Source: Diphasiastrum complanatum
Lineage: Eukaryota > Streptophyta > Lycopodiopsida > Lycopodiales > Lycopodiaceae
Assembly: GCA_029204225.1 (NCBI GenBank)
Contig: CM055103.1
Span: 47,794,458-47,858,457 of the forward strand
Length of the DNA: 64,000 bases
Reading direction: 5' to 3'
Position numbers and translations under genes: made by a program. Positions 35,326-46,305 of the stretch are shown in pieces; the first letter of the stretch is position 1; every line of letters starts with the position of its first letter. Below the pieces are notes generated by a model that saw only the letters and a list, made by a program, of their open reading frames with translations, ran no database searches and was not told the origin of the DNA.

Positions 35326-36222
35326 GCGATAGTCCTGCGTGCTTGATCAGTGGATACAGCTTGTCACAGGCTGCAATGAAGTGAGAAAGTCCTTCACGAG
35401 AGGTGAAAGCTTCGGGAGGCAAAAATGACTGGAAGAAATCCTTCGTTGGTGTATTTTGCAGGTTTGGAGCTAAAGTGAGAAACGAAGACACAGTCCGGAG
35501 GCATCAGAAAGGCCAGGGCTGCATCAGACAGATTGAAAATCTATTGAGTGGGGAGATTTTTACAATACTTCCTAGTTGTTGTGAAAAGCACAGTCCCGGA
35601 GGCATTAGAAAGGCCAAGGGCAAGATCAGACAGATTGAAAATCTATTAAATGGGGGATATATATACTTTTTACAATACTTCCTAGTTGTTGGAAAAAGAG
35701 CCACTTGTGTGAGAGGTTTGCCAAGAAATATCTCACTTGTTTGTTTGGAGTACCGCAAATCACACTAGACAATGTCTAGTACTGCCATTCAGAGTTAAAG
35801 GTCTTCATACTCTTCACATTACTGATCTCTGTCTTTTGAACGATCACACATTTCAAAATCTTTGCAAAGAGGGGGCGGCGTAGCCCCCCCGCCGAAGTGG
35901 GGAATCTAGAATATTCTCTCTGAAAGTTCTTATATTCCTTATATTTTTTATCTTTTCCATACCAATATTGGATCGACGTGCCAGAGGTAAGAAAAATTCT
36001 GAGCAGTCGTACATCCGCACGTACAGATATAGCATATCCGTACCAATATCGAATTCACGCACGCGAGCTAAAGAGAATCCCGAGCAGTCGTGCACCTGCG
36101 CGTCGTACTGATATCAGGTGTACAACCAAATATATACAGTTCTGTGGTGTGATAAAATTTGGAGACAGGTTGTGTGCTCAGACTGAGCCATTTTTTTTGT
36201 GATCCAGACTCATCTATCCAGT
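35326..36222 (+). other. Leader of family B with an internal duplication
   Basis: About 900 bp between primer site and Gag. Blocks of GGCATTAGAAAGGCCA, AGACAGATTGAAAATCTATT and TTTTTACAATACTTCCTAGT occur twice, around 35,500-35,580 and 35,596-35,690, a roughly 100-bp direct duplication. A further pair of similar blocks (CGAGCAGTCGT.CA.C.GC and the GTACCAATATCG word) lies near 36,000-36,100. No gene is apparent. Confidence 0.7.
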
Positions 36223-36783
36223 AATGGCAACTCTAAGTGAGAGTGTCCTCAATGAGTCAAGCAAATTGGAAGGTGCCGGCAACTATGCAATTTGGAAATT
36301 CAAACTGAAGAACATTTTGATGGAAAAGGAGCTATGAGAGATCGTGGCAGGTGAAGAGACAAGGCCAATGATTGAAAAAGATCAGTGGGCATTTGATAGG
36401 AGAAAACGGAAAGTCCAGAATGTCATCAACTTATCAGTTAGAGATGTAATTATTCCCTATATTTCAGATTCAGAAGGACCAAAAGAAACGTGAGATACAT
36501 TGAAGGCATTGTTTGAAACAACAAATACATCTTGAATACTATTTCTGAAGACAAAGTTGCATACATTGCAGATGGATGATGGTGCAACTATTGTCGATCA
36601 CATACTGAAGATCAAAGAGATCAGTGACCAATTAGCAGCAGTTGGAGAGCAAGTACAAGATCGTGAGATCGTGCAACTGACATTGAATAGTCTGAGTGAG
36701 TCCCATCAGATGTTTGTGACGAGTATAGCCACAAGAGAAAATCTTCCAACCTATGAAGAACTAGGTGGATTGCTTTTGTAGGA
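36223..36783 (+). pseudogene. Family B Gag
   Basis: Starts MATLSESVLNESSKLEGAGN, then YAIWKFKLKNILMEKEL and a TGA where Trp is expected. Further stops follow near 36,493 and 36,533, before the frame 36,557-36,781 (LQMDDGATIVDHILKIKEIS, IVQLTLNSLSESHQMFV). These are copia Gag (UBN2-type) features. Confidence 0.85.
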
Positions 36784-37312
36784 AGAGCAACGTCAAGAGA
36801 ACTTGAATCATCGTAATAGGGGCTATGATCAAGGTCCTGCTGTTAGAGGATGAGGTGGAAGATTTGGCTGTGGAAGGTATCAATTGAGAGGAGGAAACTC
36901 AAGCCAAGGATCATTTCAACAATTTCATGAACAAGTCAAAGATAGTCCGAATCGAGACAATTGAAATCAATGTCGAGGTCAAGGATGCAGCTATTCAAGA
37001 CAAAATAAACCTGGAAATTGTAGGTACTGCAACAAACCTGGCCACTGGGAGCGTGAATGCTTCAAGAAACAGAAGGAGATGGAACAAAGAAAAGACAAAT
37101 GGCAAGCAAAAAATTATGCTGATCAACATCAATTTGATGACTATAATTATGAAGACAATTATACTGATCAACACCAATATGATGATGATCAATATGAAGA
37201 TGATACATGTGAGAGCTCAAAATTGTTCATTATAGCATTAATGACAAGTGATGAAGCCAAGAATACCTGGTACATTGATAGTGGTGCATCTAAGCACGTG
37301 ACTTCAAGTGGA
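36784..37312 (+). pseudogene. Family B zinc knuckle and protease site
   Basis: A CCHC knuckle (CNKPGHWERECFKKQ region, about 37,020-37,075) is followed by an acidic Asp/Gln/Tyr-rich linker and then NTWYIDSGASKHVTSS with the copia protease active site DSGAS. The frame then runs into integrase C-terminal sequence at about 37,308. The protease tail, pre-integrase and integrase core are gone. Confidence 0.85.
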
Positions 37313-37860
37313 GATGGCTAGGGCAATGCTTAAGAGCAAGGGTTTGCCAAATACTTTTTGGACAGAAGCATGCAACACAGCTACTCATATCTTGAATCGG
37401 TGTCCTACGAAGTCCGTGGAGGGTAAGACACCTTACAAAGCTTTTACTGGAAAGAAACCTAATGTTTCTAATTTACGAGTATTTGGTTGTGATGCTTACG
37501 CTCATGTGCCTGATGAAAAATGAAAGAAGCTAGATGCAAGAGCTGTTAAGTGTATTTTCCTTGGATATGATGAAAGAGCCAAGACATACAAGATGTATGA
37601 CACAGATGCACAAAAGATCGTAATTTCCAGAGATGCTACTTTTGATGAGATGGGTCAAAATGACCAAATAAAATTGACAATTGATTCCTTTGATGATAAA
37701 GCTAAAGTACAGATGAAGAAAGAAGTTGATGTCGATATGGAAGAGCCAATGGAAAAAGACAGGGTTAATAATGAGACTCCTTGGAGAGTGCCTAAGTGGT
37801 ACTTGTCAGTAATAAGTGATGCTAATAAGGGACATACTCCCGAATCAAGTGAATAGGGAG
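37308..37860 (+). pseudogene. Family B integrase C-terminal and linker region
   Basis: EMARAMLKSKGLPNTFWTEA, THILNRCPTKSVEGKTPYKA and NLRVFGCDAYAHVPDE match the region after the integrase Glu. A stop interrupts before KLDARAVKCIFLGYDE, the usual linker. The core catalytic domain is deleted between protease and this point, so the copy cannot integrate alone. Confidence 0.88.
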
Positions 37861-37904
37861 ATCTTAGAAGATCAAGTAGAAATTGAAAACCTCCTACAAG
37901 ATTA

Positions 37905-38883
37905 GAGATGAATCTAGCTCTGATGGGCTCTGTGCTCAAGGCTCAAAAACCAAAAACCTTTGATGAAGCAAAGGAGCACAAGGAGTGGAGTGCAGCTATG
38001 GAAACAAAAATGGAAGCTATATTGAAAAATAAGAGTAGAATTTGGTTGAGCTACCTGATGGTAAGAAGCCTATCACTTGCAAATGGATTTATAAGATCAA
38101 ATATGGAGCAAATGGGCAACTCAACAAGTAAAAAGCACGGTTGGTTGCGAGAGGATTTAAACAACAAGAAGGTATTGATTTTGAGAAAACCTTTGCACCT
38201 GTAGTTAAGATGGTGACTATATGTTCTATCATCGCTATTTCTGCTTTCTATGGTTGGAAGATCCAGCAAATGGACGTTAAATCTGCTTTTCTTAATGGAG
38301 TGCTAGATGAAGAGGTGTACTTAGTACAACCTCAAGGATTTGTTGAGCCAAGGAGAGAGCATCTTGTTTGTAAGCTCAACAAAGCCATTTATGGATTGAA
38401 GCAAGCACCACGGGCATGGTACTCTTGCATTGATGAACACTTCAAGCGAAAGGGAATGGTAAAGAGTGATGCTGATCCTAATCTTTACATTCTAAGACAA
38501 GATTCAGATATAGTGTTCATTGTGTTGTACGTGGATGATTTGATTATTACATGAAGTAATGAGAGCTTAATTGATGAAATCAAATCAGATCTTTCCAATG
38601 CTTATGACATGAGCGATCTAGGATTGATGCACTATTGTCTTGGCATTGAAGTATGGCAAAAGAAAGACATGATCTTTCTTACACAAAACAAATATGCACA
38701 AGATTTGTTTTATAAGGATTGTAAGCCTTTGAGTACATCTATGGATGTCAACATGAAGCTTACTACATATGATGAATTTGAGAAAGTGGATGCTTATTTG
38801 TATAGACAACTGGTGGGTAGTTTGATTTATTTGACACACACACGACCTGATATTTCTTATGTTGTTGGTGTTGTTAGTCAATA
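37905..38883 (+). pseudogene. Family B reverse transcriptase
   Basis: Frames include EAKEHKEWSAAMETKMEAIL, LVARGFKQQ-type start, [58 protein letters not shown] and FIVLYVDDLIIT with an intact YVDD. A TGA follows IIT; the next frame reads MSDLGLMHYCLGIEVWQ and HTRPDISYVVGVVSQ. At about 38,884 the match ends and the gypsy insertion begins. Confidence 0.9.
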
Positions 38884-38889
38884 AGTATC

Positions 38890-40244
38890 ATTCTAAATAT
38901 GGCATGATATATTCGAAAATTAAGATAGAGCTAGATAAATATAAATCATGAAGAGGCCTAAGTCATTTTTCAAAAATATATCTAGATACTTGTCTTATAT
39001 TTAAGGGCTAGACCTTTAAAAGGAAAAACATTGCCTTGGATAGTCTTTATTAGGTCATCTATGCGAAACGAATTGTCATATTAAACTAGAGTAAGTTTAA
39101 CTCTTAGTTAAATATACCTCTTATTTATAATTGAACATATATTCAATCTGATTGTTAACTAGACATTTTCACGGGAGCGACGCACCTGTTGTTTTAGAGG
39201 TGTGTTTGTTCGTCCCAAAGAACGTATATTGATCACACGCTTCAGTCTCAACCATCGAGAGAGAAGAGTTTATATATTTGTGAGAGATCGAAGAAGTGAA
39301 TAGAGTGTTGAGAGTTACCCTTATCTTTGTTCTCCGCATTGTTGATTGTGAGTGATCCTGATTCTACTAGCAGTCTCTAAAGCATTACATGATTTACTCT
39401 TTGATCAGACAGAATATCTAGCGCAATACAGTCGTTTGCTGTGTATCCGTAAATATGCTCTAAAGAACTGTCTTAAAATCATCTTATTCATCTGTTGCCG
39501 TCACTTGAAGACCTCCAAGGTATCCTCGTGGCCAAGGAGAATAGGAGACAACACATCAATGCAAGGATGGATAGGTTTTCTATCCATGATGGAGATGATC
39601 AAGCACTCTTCATTAAGAGAAAGGGCAAGACCAAGAGAAAGGGGTTACTTTCTTTTCAACACTCGAATAATGTCTACTTGATACAATCTAGCACGATCGT
39701 TGAATAAACTGTATGTATACATTTGAGATGTCAGTCCCTGACTGAAGAATTGAGTCTTTGATCTGTGTTCTTGCTTGTAATTGACATAAGTTTCTAACGT
39801 GCTCTGAACTATTTGTGTTCTTTAACCATAACTTTGGACGTAAGTTGTTGAGGACTTCTATCTAGAAACGAACAGTTCGCAAATACGATTAATCAATTGT
39901 CTACACAACCACAAATACGTCGAACATATCTCGACTCTTTGCTGACACCTTAATCAGCCGAAGTGTAGTATTGTTGTACTACTCTGATAACAACTCATCT
40001 GTAGAACGCATTTTATTCAATTTGATAGAGGCCAGATTGTTGTTATGAAATTATTAACATTACACACTCAAACACAAGTAATACTGGTTACTTTCTAATG
40101 TTTGTTGACAACTAGAATAACACTCAAAACCACTTGTCATAATTGTACTAAAGATATAACTCTCAAACGCTATCCTCTATGGGTTCGACATTATGTACTA
40201 CAAAATTCTATATTAACCTTGTTGGTATAGCACGACGTATACCA
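38890..40244 (+). mobile_element. 5' LTR of gypsy element inserted in family B (left end approximate)
   Basis: The right end is firm: a CA at 40,243-40,244, the spacer ATTTT, then an Asp-tRNA primer site. The left end near 38,885-38,900 is inferred from where RT homology stops. A TATA-like TTTATATATTTG lies near 39,270. The 3' LTR of this element was not found, so the insertion was later truncated or rearranged. Confidence 0.65.
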
Positions 40245-40249
40245 ATTTT

Positions 40250-40267
40250 TGGCGTCGTTGCCGGGGA
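40250..40267 (+). other. Primer binding site (Asp tRNA) of gypsy insertion
   Basis: TGGCGTCGTTGCCGGGGA is one base off the complement of plant Asp tRNA 3' end, the primer typical of Athila and Tat groups. The Met-tRNA copia elements around it are therefore from a different lineage. Confidence 0.88.
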
Positions 40268-40376
40268 TAGCCTAGAAAGTTATATAGAAAGTTATAAGAA
40301 AATCGACATTCTCATCTCCATCTCCATCCCAATTCAGATAGGGAATTCCGATTAGAACGATACCGTAAGCTTAGAG

Positions 40377-41640
40377 ATGAATTTTTACGAAGACAAAGTG
40401 AGAGTACGAGCCGAAGGAATCTCGACGAGATCACTGCCCAGTTACTTGAATTTCTAATTAGCTTCGATATGGAGGGTCATGTTGATAGTTATGTCTCGCA
40501 ATTCGAGTCAATTGCTAATGCGAATAATGAAGGAACTGATGTAGATAAACTGCGAATCTTTTCGGGTCTGCTGAGGAAGCAGGCACGCATATGGTATAGT
40601 CAAGTTTAACCAGGCCGTGTAGGAACCTGGTTACTACAGAAAGATGCATTTTTGAACCAGTTAAGAGAAATTGGTTACAAATCTAAAATTCTTGGACGTC
40701 TGAACAATGTTTAGAAGAAGACTAAAGAATCCCTTCGAAAATATATACGAAAGGTTAAGAATCTTATAGGAAAACTAACTGGTGTATATCCCGTTGATAT
40801 GCAGATCGAATGGGTTTTGGCTGGTTTACCACCAAAGATTGATCGATATTGCAGAAAAGGGGACATGACCTCCTTAGCAGTAGTAATAGCTAGTGCTGAG
40901 AACTTTGAGACCTCGAAACTAGCACAAAAGCGACGCTCAACTAAAAGATCTCGTAAGTCTAAAGCTGATTCTAGTGATAGCGAAGATGATTTAGATACTA
41001 ATTCAAGTTCCAGTTCTTCAAGCTCGGAGTTCGAAAGCAGTGATTCATTAGAATCAGATGCTGATAAAGGAGAGAGAAATAATAAACGACGATAAAAAAG
41101 AAAGGATGACACAAAAACTGTCGAGGATAAGTCGTCAACTTCTAAAGTTGAAAAGATTTGGAAGAGTAATATGGCTGATCTTAATAAAAAGTTTAATGAT
41201 TTGAAATGCAGATATCTGAAGTTGCAGACAAAAGACCAGAAGCTTCTTCTTCCAACTCAGGAATGTGGTGTACAAAATGTGAAACTTCTGGACATACCAA
41301 AGAAGATTGCACCACTGTGAATGTAAAGTATATTGAAGATCCTGCCCAGGAGGTACTTTTTATTTTTCAAAATGACGTGGCTAATAATTATGTTCAAGGT
41401 ACTACAGCATCAGCCCAACAAGATAGACCAAAGTTCGCACCAAGAAGACATAACCTCCTGAATTTGTTGGACCAGCAAAATCCCAGACCACGACTAAACC
41501 AGTTTTAGGCAGCTGTTACAACTGTGGAGATCCAGGACATTTTTCACCTGACTGCCCTCAGCTGCGCAAGCTGATTGGTTATGTACCGTTATGCTCAAAC
41601 TGTAGGGAGCTTGGTCACAAATATTCCAGAAAATTTTTGA
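40377..41640 (+). pseudogene. Gypsy Gag with zinc-knuckle array
   Basis: Broken frames show DMEGHVDSYVSQFESIANAN, LRKQARIWYSQV, YIRKVKNLIGKLTGVYPVDM and a Ser/Asp-rich acidic stretch (about 40,970-41,060). Three CCHC knuckles follow: CTKCETSGHTKEDC, CYNCGDPGHFSPDC and CSNCRELGHKYSRKF (last Cys missing). Array and acidic tract resemble Gag of the Athila/Tat branch. At about 41.63 kb the strand of coding sense flips. Confidence 0.75.
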
Positions 41641-42242
41641 TTTTTGATCCACCTCAAAAATGCCTTGTATGCGATGATGCCAAAGCATACAAGATTGTCG
41701 GCTAACGCGTCGAGTAGATATCCAAAATTTTGTATCGAGATGGTAGCATCCGCATCCGTCAAAAATATTACTTGATTCACGTATTTACAGAACATCTTAA
41801 AGTTGGTGTCTTTGATCATTGAAATCTTATACCCCTTGGTGGGTACGAAACAGTTGCTCATGAAGTGTACTACCTTGTCCACAGCATCTCTGCTTGTTGA
41901 AATCAGGTTACCATCAACTAGTAATCCCAGGGCTGTACAGAAAACATCCTCAAAGATAATGAAGAATTTGCCTCGCACATGTACTTTGAAATCAACTTTA
42001 GACACTGAGTGGATGGAGTTTACAAACTCACTACTGACTTCAGATAAAATTACTGAAGGTTCCACTTTAAAATCATCCAACCTGCATTGATCCAAAAGAG
42101 ATTGGATAGATGTCGGGCGGATTCCTACACGTGCTTTCCAAATAATTGAAGAGCTAGAGCTCGATCCAAAAGCCATTACATCGAATAATTGACGACAGCT
42201 CCGCAGATCGCAATAGTTCGTAATAGAGTGCTTTGATCGCAA
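41595..42242 (-). pseudogene. Inverted ORF resembling a plant-transposon protein domain
   Basis: A 215-codon minus-strand frame containing VSKVDFKVHVRGKFFIIFED, VFCTALGLLVDGNLI and FCKYVNQVIFLTDADATISI. The VRGK-x(9)-LGL arrangement recalls the 'putative plant transposon protein' domain found in gypsy-associated ORFs; this is from memory and only moderate. It is flanked by inverted copies of a zinc-knuckle sequence at 41.59 and 42.26 kb. It is the longest unbroken frame of the insertion. Confidence 0.5.
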
Positions 42243-42257
42243 AGGTAGTAGTAAGCG

Positions 42258-42362
42258 CAGTCTGAGTGCTTGTGACCAGGCTCCCTACAGTTTGAGCATA
42301 CTTGTGACCAGGCTACACAAGTATTCCTATAGTTTGAGCATACTTGTGATCAGGCTATCAAT
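42258..42362 (-). repeat. Tandem zinc-knuckle repeats, inverted relative to 41.59 kb
   Basis: AGTTTGAGCATACTTGTGAC with CAGGCT recurs about every 45 bases, with variants, and its reverse complement matches the knuckle at about 41,590-41,625. On the minus strand one unit reads CSNCREPGHKHSDC, a complete CCHC knuckle. So gag-end sequence is present in both orientations. Confidence 0.8.
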
Positions 42363-42369
42363 TTGAGAA

Positions 42370-42692
42370 ATGCTACACAAGAAGCGATATAGTTACAAAG
42401 ATTGCTTGTGGATTTAGGTCAACCATAGGTGAATGCGACTATTATATCTTGCGACAATCAAAGCTGCATTCACCTTGCCAAAAATCCAGCTTTACATGCT
42501 CGAACCAAGTACATCGAAATACACTACCATTTAGTTTGAGAGAAAATTCTTGATGGAGCCATTGATCTTGTTTTTTGTAAATCTGAAGATCAAATGATAG
42601 ATTTTTTTACTAAATCCTTACGTAAATGTAAATTTGAGAGGTTTTGTACTCTATTAGGAATAGAAGAATGTAATTTTATCATTGAGGGAGAG
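42370..42692 (+). pseudogene. Family B RNase H end and polypurine tract
   Basis: Reads NATQEAI, a stop, LQRLLVDLGQP, then ISCDNQSCIHLAKNPALHAR, TKYIEIHYHLV and FFTKSLRKCKFERFCTLLGI, ending IEECNFIIEGE. The polypurine ATTGAGGGAGAG (42,681-42,692) touches the right LTR. It resumes the coding sequence broken at 38,884. Confidence 0.88.
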
Positions 42693-42942
42693 TGTTAGAA
42701 ATCAATGATAAACTTCATTCTGTTACTGTTTACGATGTACATAAATGTTGACAGCTGTTACCAGCTGTAATTAGCCGTAGACTAGTCTATTAGTCTACTC
42801 GTAAGTATTCTCTCTATCAGGGTTCAGGGTTCATTTGTACATTTCACATTTCAGTATGATCTAGTATGATAGAGTGATTGTGCGTGTTCTTCTTCCACCT
42901 TCTTGTGGTGAATGCTTGATGTTCCGTATCTGATTATTGACA
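42693..42942 (+). repeat. Right LTR of family B
   Basis: Begins TGTTAGAAATCAATGATA and ends TGATTATTGACA, followed by AGGAC, the second copy of the target duplication (42,943-42,947). Confidence 0.93.
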
Positions 42943-42947
42943 AGGAC

Positions 42948-43482
42948 ACTAGTCCTTTGACAATTTGAGACTTGGTTCCATTGGTGAGAGAGCTACGTAA
43001 TTAACTAGATTATATCTGGCTAACATATTGTAGATGTACCTCTGTTGAGTAATGTAGATCAACTTTCGATTTCTATCTCTGTGAATTTGAATACCAAGGC
43101 AGAAATGAGCTTCGCCCAGATCGGTCATATCAAATTCAGAAGATAGCATTGACTTGTCTTCTTTTATCAAATCGATATTGTTACTGAAGAGCAATGTGTC
43201 GTCCACATACAAAGTGATAATGATAAAAGATTGTTGCATTGTCTTGAAGTAAACGTTTGAATATGAAGAGCTAGGTGTGTAGTCGTGATCAATAAGGAAA
43301 GTATTGATCCTTTGAAACCATGCTCGAGCGAATTGTTTCAAGCCATAAAGTGCCTTATGGAGTTTACACACATTATTGTGTTTATCCTCGATAATATAAC
43401 CTTCGGGTTGCACCATGTAAATGTCTTCTTCAATAACTCCATGCCGGCTAGTGAATATCTTCGACTCGATTGGATCGAACAA
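42948..43482 (-). pseudogene. Copia family A reverse transcriptase (5' part of split gene)
   Basis: Reads HGVIEEDIYMVQPEGYIIED, YGLKQFARAWFQRINTFLID and FIIITLYVDDTLLFSN with intact YVDD, then DLGEAHFCLGIQIHRDRNRK to PMEPSLKLSKD. Its N-terminal part is deleted: linker sequence (SKIFTSR) jumps directly to HGVIEED at about 43,443. RT continues at 35,043. Confidence 0.9.
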
Positions 43483-43489
43483 CTTGTAG

Positions 43490-44350
43490 GCTTGATCTGA
43501 AGTAATGTAGCTGATGAAAATACATTTAAGACTTTGGAAGTCGAGCTTTTTCCTGAGATCATGAGGAATCTACGCATAAGCAGTACATCCAAAATCTCGT
43601 AAGTTTGATAGAAAAGGTTTGGTACCTGTTCAAACTCCGAATGGTATTTTGTCTAAGAGACCTTTAGTAGGACATCTGTTCTGAATATGGGTTGCTGTTG
43701 AAACAGCTTCAGCCTAGAAGGACTTCAGAAGTGTTGCATGTGATAACATACACTTTGCCGATTCAACTAAGGTTCTTTCTCTCAGCAAGACCATTTGACT
43801 GAGGCAAATAGGAAGTAATGTATTGTTGCTCAATGCCATTGTTAAGGCAGTACTCCTTGAATTTGGTGGAGATGCATTCTCCCCCGCTATCTGACCTCAG
43901 TGCTTTGATTCGTTTGCCAGTTTGATTTTCTGCATGCTCTTTAAATTGTTTGAACTTGATAAAAGCTTCTGATTTATGTTTAATGAAGTAAACAGTTATT
44001 CTTCTAGAGAATTCGTTAATAAAGGTAATGAAATATTTTGCATCTAGCAATGAAGGAGTTTGCATAGATCCACATATATCTATATGAACAACATCTAACA
44101 GACCTTTTGCTGCATGCCTATGACTCGATCTAAAAGAAATCCTAGTCTGCTTTCCAAGGATGCAGCTATGGCAAACAGGGAGATCGACTTTACCAGAAAG
44201 ATAGTCGAGATCAAATACTAGGGATTGTCTGGACATGTTCAAAACAAATGCATAATTCAAGTGTCCTAAGCGATGATGCCATAGTAATGCTTTATTGACA
44301 AGAACAGAGATTTTCAAACCTTCACTAGAATCAGAATAACAATGTGTCAA
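43490..44350 (-). pseudogene. Copia family A integrase
   Basis: Frames read WHHRLGHLNYAFVLNMSRQ (zinc-binding His motif), VCHSCILGKQTRISFRSSHR, VVHIDICGSMQTPSLLDAKY with first Asp, LRSDSGGECISTKFKEYC with second Asp and SNGLAERKN with Glu. The catalytic residues look intact, but frameshifts and stops downstream (43,500-43,760) break the polyprotein. Confidence 0.88.
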
Positions 44351-44715
44351 TCTATATAAGTATCCATGTCTCTTGCCGAGTGCAAGGATCTTATTACTCT
44401 ATCGATAATTATGCATTGATCAAACTCAAACTCCACCTTATGACCTAAATATGTAATTCTACTTACTGATAACAGATTTGTAGAGAGTTTAGGAACATAC
44501 AAGACTTTGACAGTAGTTTGAATTGATAATGCTAGAACCTTAATTTTATAGTACCTTCACCTTCGATAGTGTGAGTAATATCGTCACCAAGATGAATATA
44601 CTTCTTTGTGCTGTAAGGCGTATAGGATTGAAAAATCTCACAATGATTGGTCATATGTTGAGTAGCTCCAGAATCCAGAAAAACCACGAATCATTCGAAT
44701 TCGCGTATTTGTCTT
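44351..44715 (-). pseudogene. Copia family A protease and pre-integrase region
   Basis: The protease active-site segment begins NSNDSWF at about 44,695; a shift separates it from the SGATQHM-type continuation. DNA between 44,540 and 44,620 is the uninverted reference for both inversion junctions described for 18.07 and 59.13 kb, including CACAAAGAAG, TTCATCTTGG and ACCTTCACC words. Confidence 0.8.
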
Positions 44716-44835
44716 TTGACCATAAAAGCGCCTTCGTCCATTTCGACTTCAAGAAATGTTGTAACTGTATTTGCTTGTTGATCAGGTTGCTTCGTTGCAT
44801 TCTTCGCTTTGAGAATTCGGCAATCCTAGATCTCA

Positions 44836-45582
44836 TGGTTATTGCGTTTGCAATACCTGCAAACCATCGTCTTCTTTGACGAATGTGGATTCAATGATTG
44901 TTCTTGACCTTGAGTCTGTTTCTGATTCGATGTAGACTGCTTGGAGCTTTTCTGCTTTTGGTGTTTCGAGCCCTTGTTGACATATAGAGCATGAGACGAA
45001 GAGGTAGACAAAGTGTCTTGACTTTTTCGATTATCTTGTTGCAGCAACATAGTGATAATTCTGGTAAGAGTTAGAGTGTGTCATGATGATCATCACCCAA
45101 TTCTCATATGTAGAGGGCAGACTTGAAAGCAATTTCGTGATTGCGTCTTGATCGTCTATGATTGATCCGACAGCGGCCATCTGTTGCAAGAGATTCTTAA
45201 ACTGGTCAATATGATTCTGAAGTGAATCATTATTCAACATCTTGAGTGTGAAGAATTTCCTTCGAAGATGTAACTTAGTAGTTACGTCTCTCACATCATA
45301 TAGTGAGCTCAGGATGTCCCAAACTTCTTTCGAAGTCTTAGCTTCAGCTATGTGGCCAATTTGAGTGTCTGATATATTGAGGATAATAAACACGAAAGCT
45401 TTACCGTCCTTCGATTTCCACTTTGAGTTTTCTGTGTAGTCTTCAAGTTTCACTTCGATATCTGTAACAACATTCCACAACTTGCTGGCGATTAGCAAGG
45501 TCTTCATCTTAAATTTTCATAAATGATAATTGGATTAATTCAGCTTGTCTGCGATAAGAGTGGCTTTACTTTGAGATTCCAT
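44836..45582 (-). pseudogene. Copia family A Gag
   Basis: ATG at 45,582 begins MESQSKATLIADKLN, nearly the same as the start at 17,111. A stop and a second stop follow before the long frame KTLLIASKLWNVVTDIEVK, LNISDTQIGHIAEAKTSKEV and KFFTLKMLNNDSLQNHIDQF. A zinc knuckle remnant CRYCKRNNHEI with a stop and DC lies at about 44,830-44,870. Confidence 0.88.
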
Positions 45583-45738
45583 CTGGAACTTTAGTCTGAT
45601 GACGTTAAGAGAGATATCGTGTTGCGCTACAATTGGAAATCAATTCTCTGATACCGAAACAAATTGATTCGAACTGAAGAATAACTTGATATCGTGAAAG
45701 ATATCAAGTAGAAGAGCTTGCGCTCTGAAAGAATCAAC

Positions 45739-45750
45739 GCTCTGATACCA
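45739..45750 (-). other. Primer binding site of family A
   Basis: Minus strand TGGTATCAGAGC, the exact initiator Met tRNA complement, next to the LTR end TTTCCAACA. Confidence 0.92.
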
Positions 45751-46305
45751 TGTTGGAAAGAGGTGTGTAAAAGATAGGTCTAAAAGAATCGAATAAAAAT
45801 AATTCGAACGACAAGAAAGAAAACTTATCGTGCGCAGCAAAATAAACTATCTTCCTCTTTCTTCATGCATGACTACGCCTATCAATTTCGAACAAAACAA
45901 TAGTGATAAAAATCACATTCGATCTTATAGTAACTAACTTTGAAATCATCAGTACTACAAAGACTACGTAGCCAAACATCTAAGCATTGAATTATTAGAC
46001 AAATCATGTGTCGCGAAGAATTATAGAAACGCATACATTCTGAGACGAAGCTGAGCGCAATAAGAAGATAGTATTGATTCAATATGAAACAGATGTAAAT
46101 AAGTACAACAAGTTGCGGATCGAAGCCGCGTACTCTAAGCTATCTCTGAGCGGCTAAAATATAAGTATGAATTAAGCGCCACTACTGATAAGCAGTAAGT
46201 GCAATAACAATCTCTAATCAACTTTAAAGAACTGAACTAGAATGCTCAAGAGTGTTCAAGCTCGCAGTCTTGAGAGAAAGCTAACTATTCAATACTTGAT
46301 CTCTC

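Larger units (their letters stand above)
35049..42942 (+). mobile_element. Copia family B retrotransposon, complete from LTR to LTR
   Basis: Two LTRs of 264 and 250 bp bounded by TG and CA, a 5-bp duplication AGGAC, primer site, gag, protease, integrase tail, RT, RNase H and polypurine tract in copia order. It lies inside the RT gene of a minus-strand family A element. Its own interior has lost the integrase core and received a gypsy piece between RT and RNase H (about 38.89-42.37 kb). Without that insert it is about 4.4 kb. Confidence 0.93.

Noticed and set aside
40711-41112. 133-codon Ser/Leu-rich minus-strand frame
   Set aside because: Antisense of the acidic Ser/Asp stretch of gypsy Gag.
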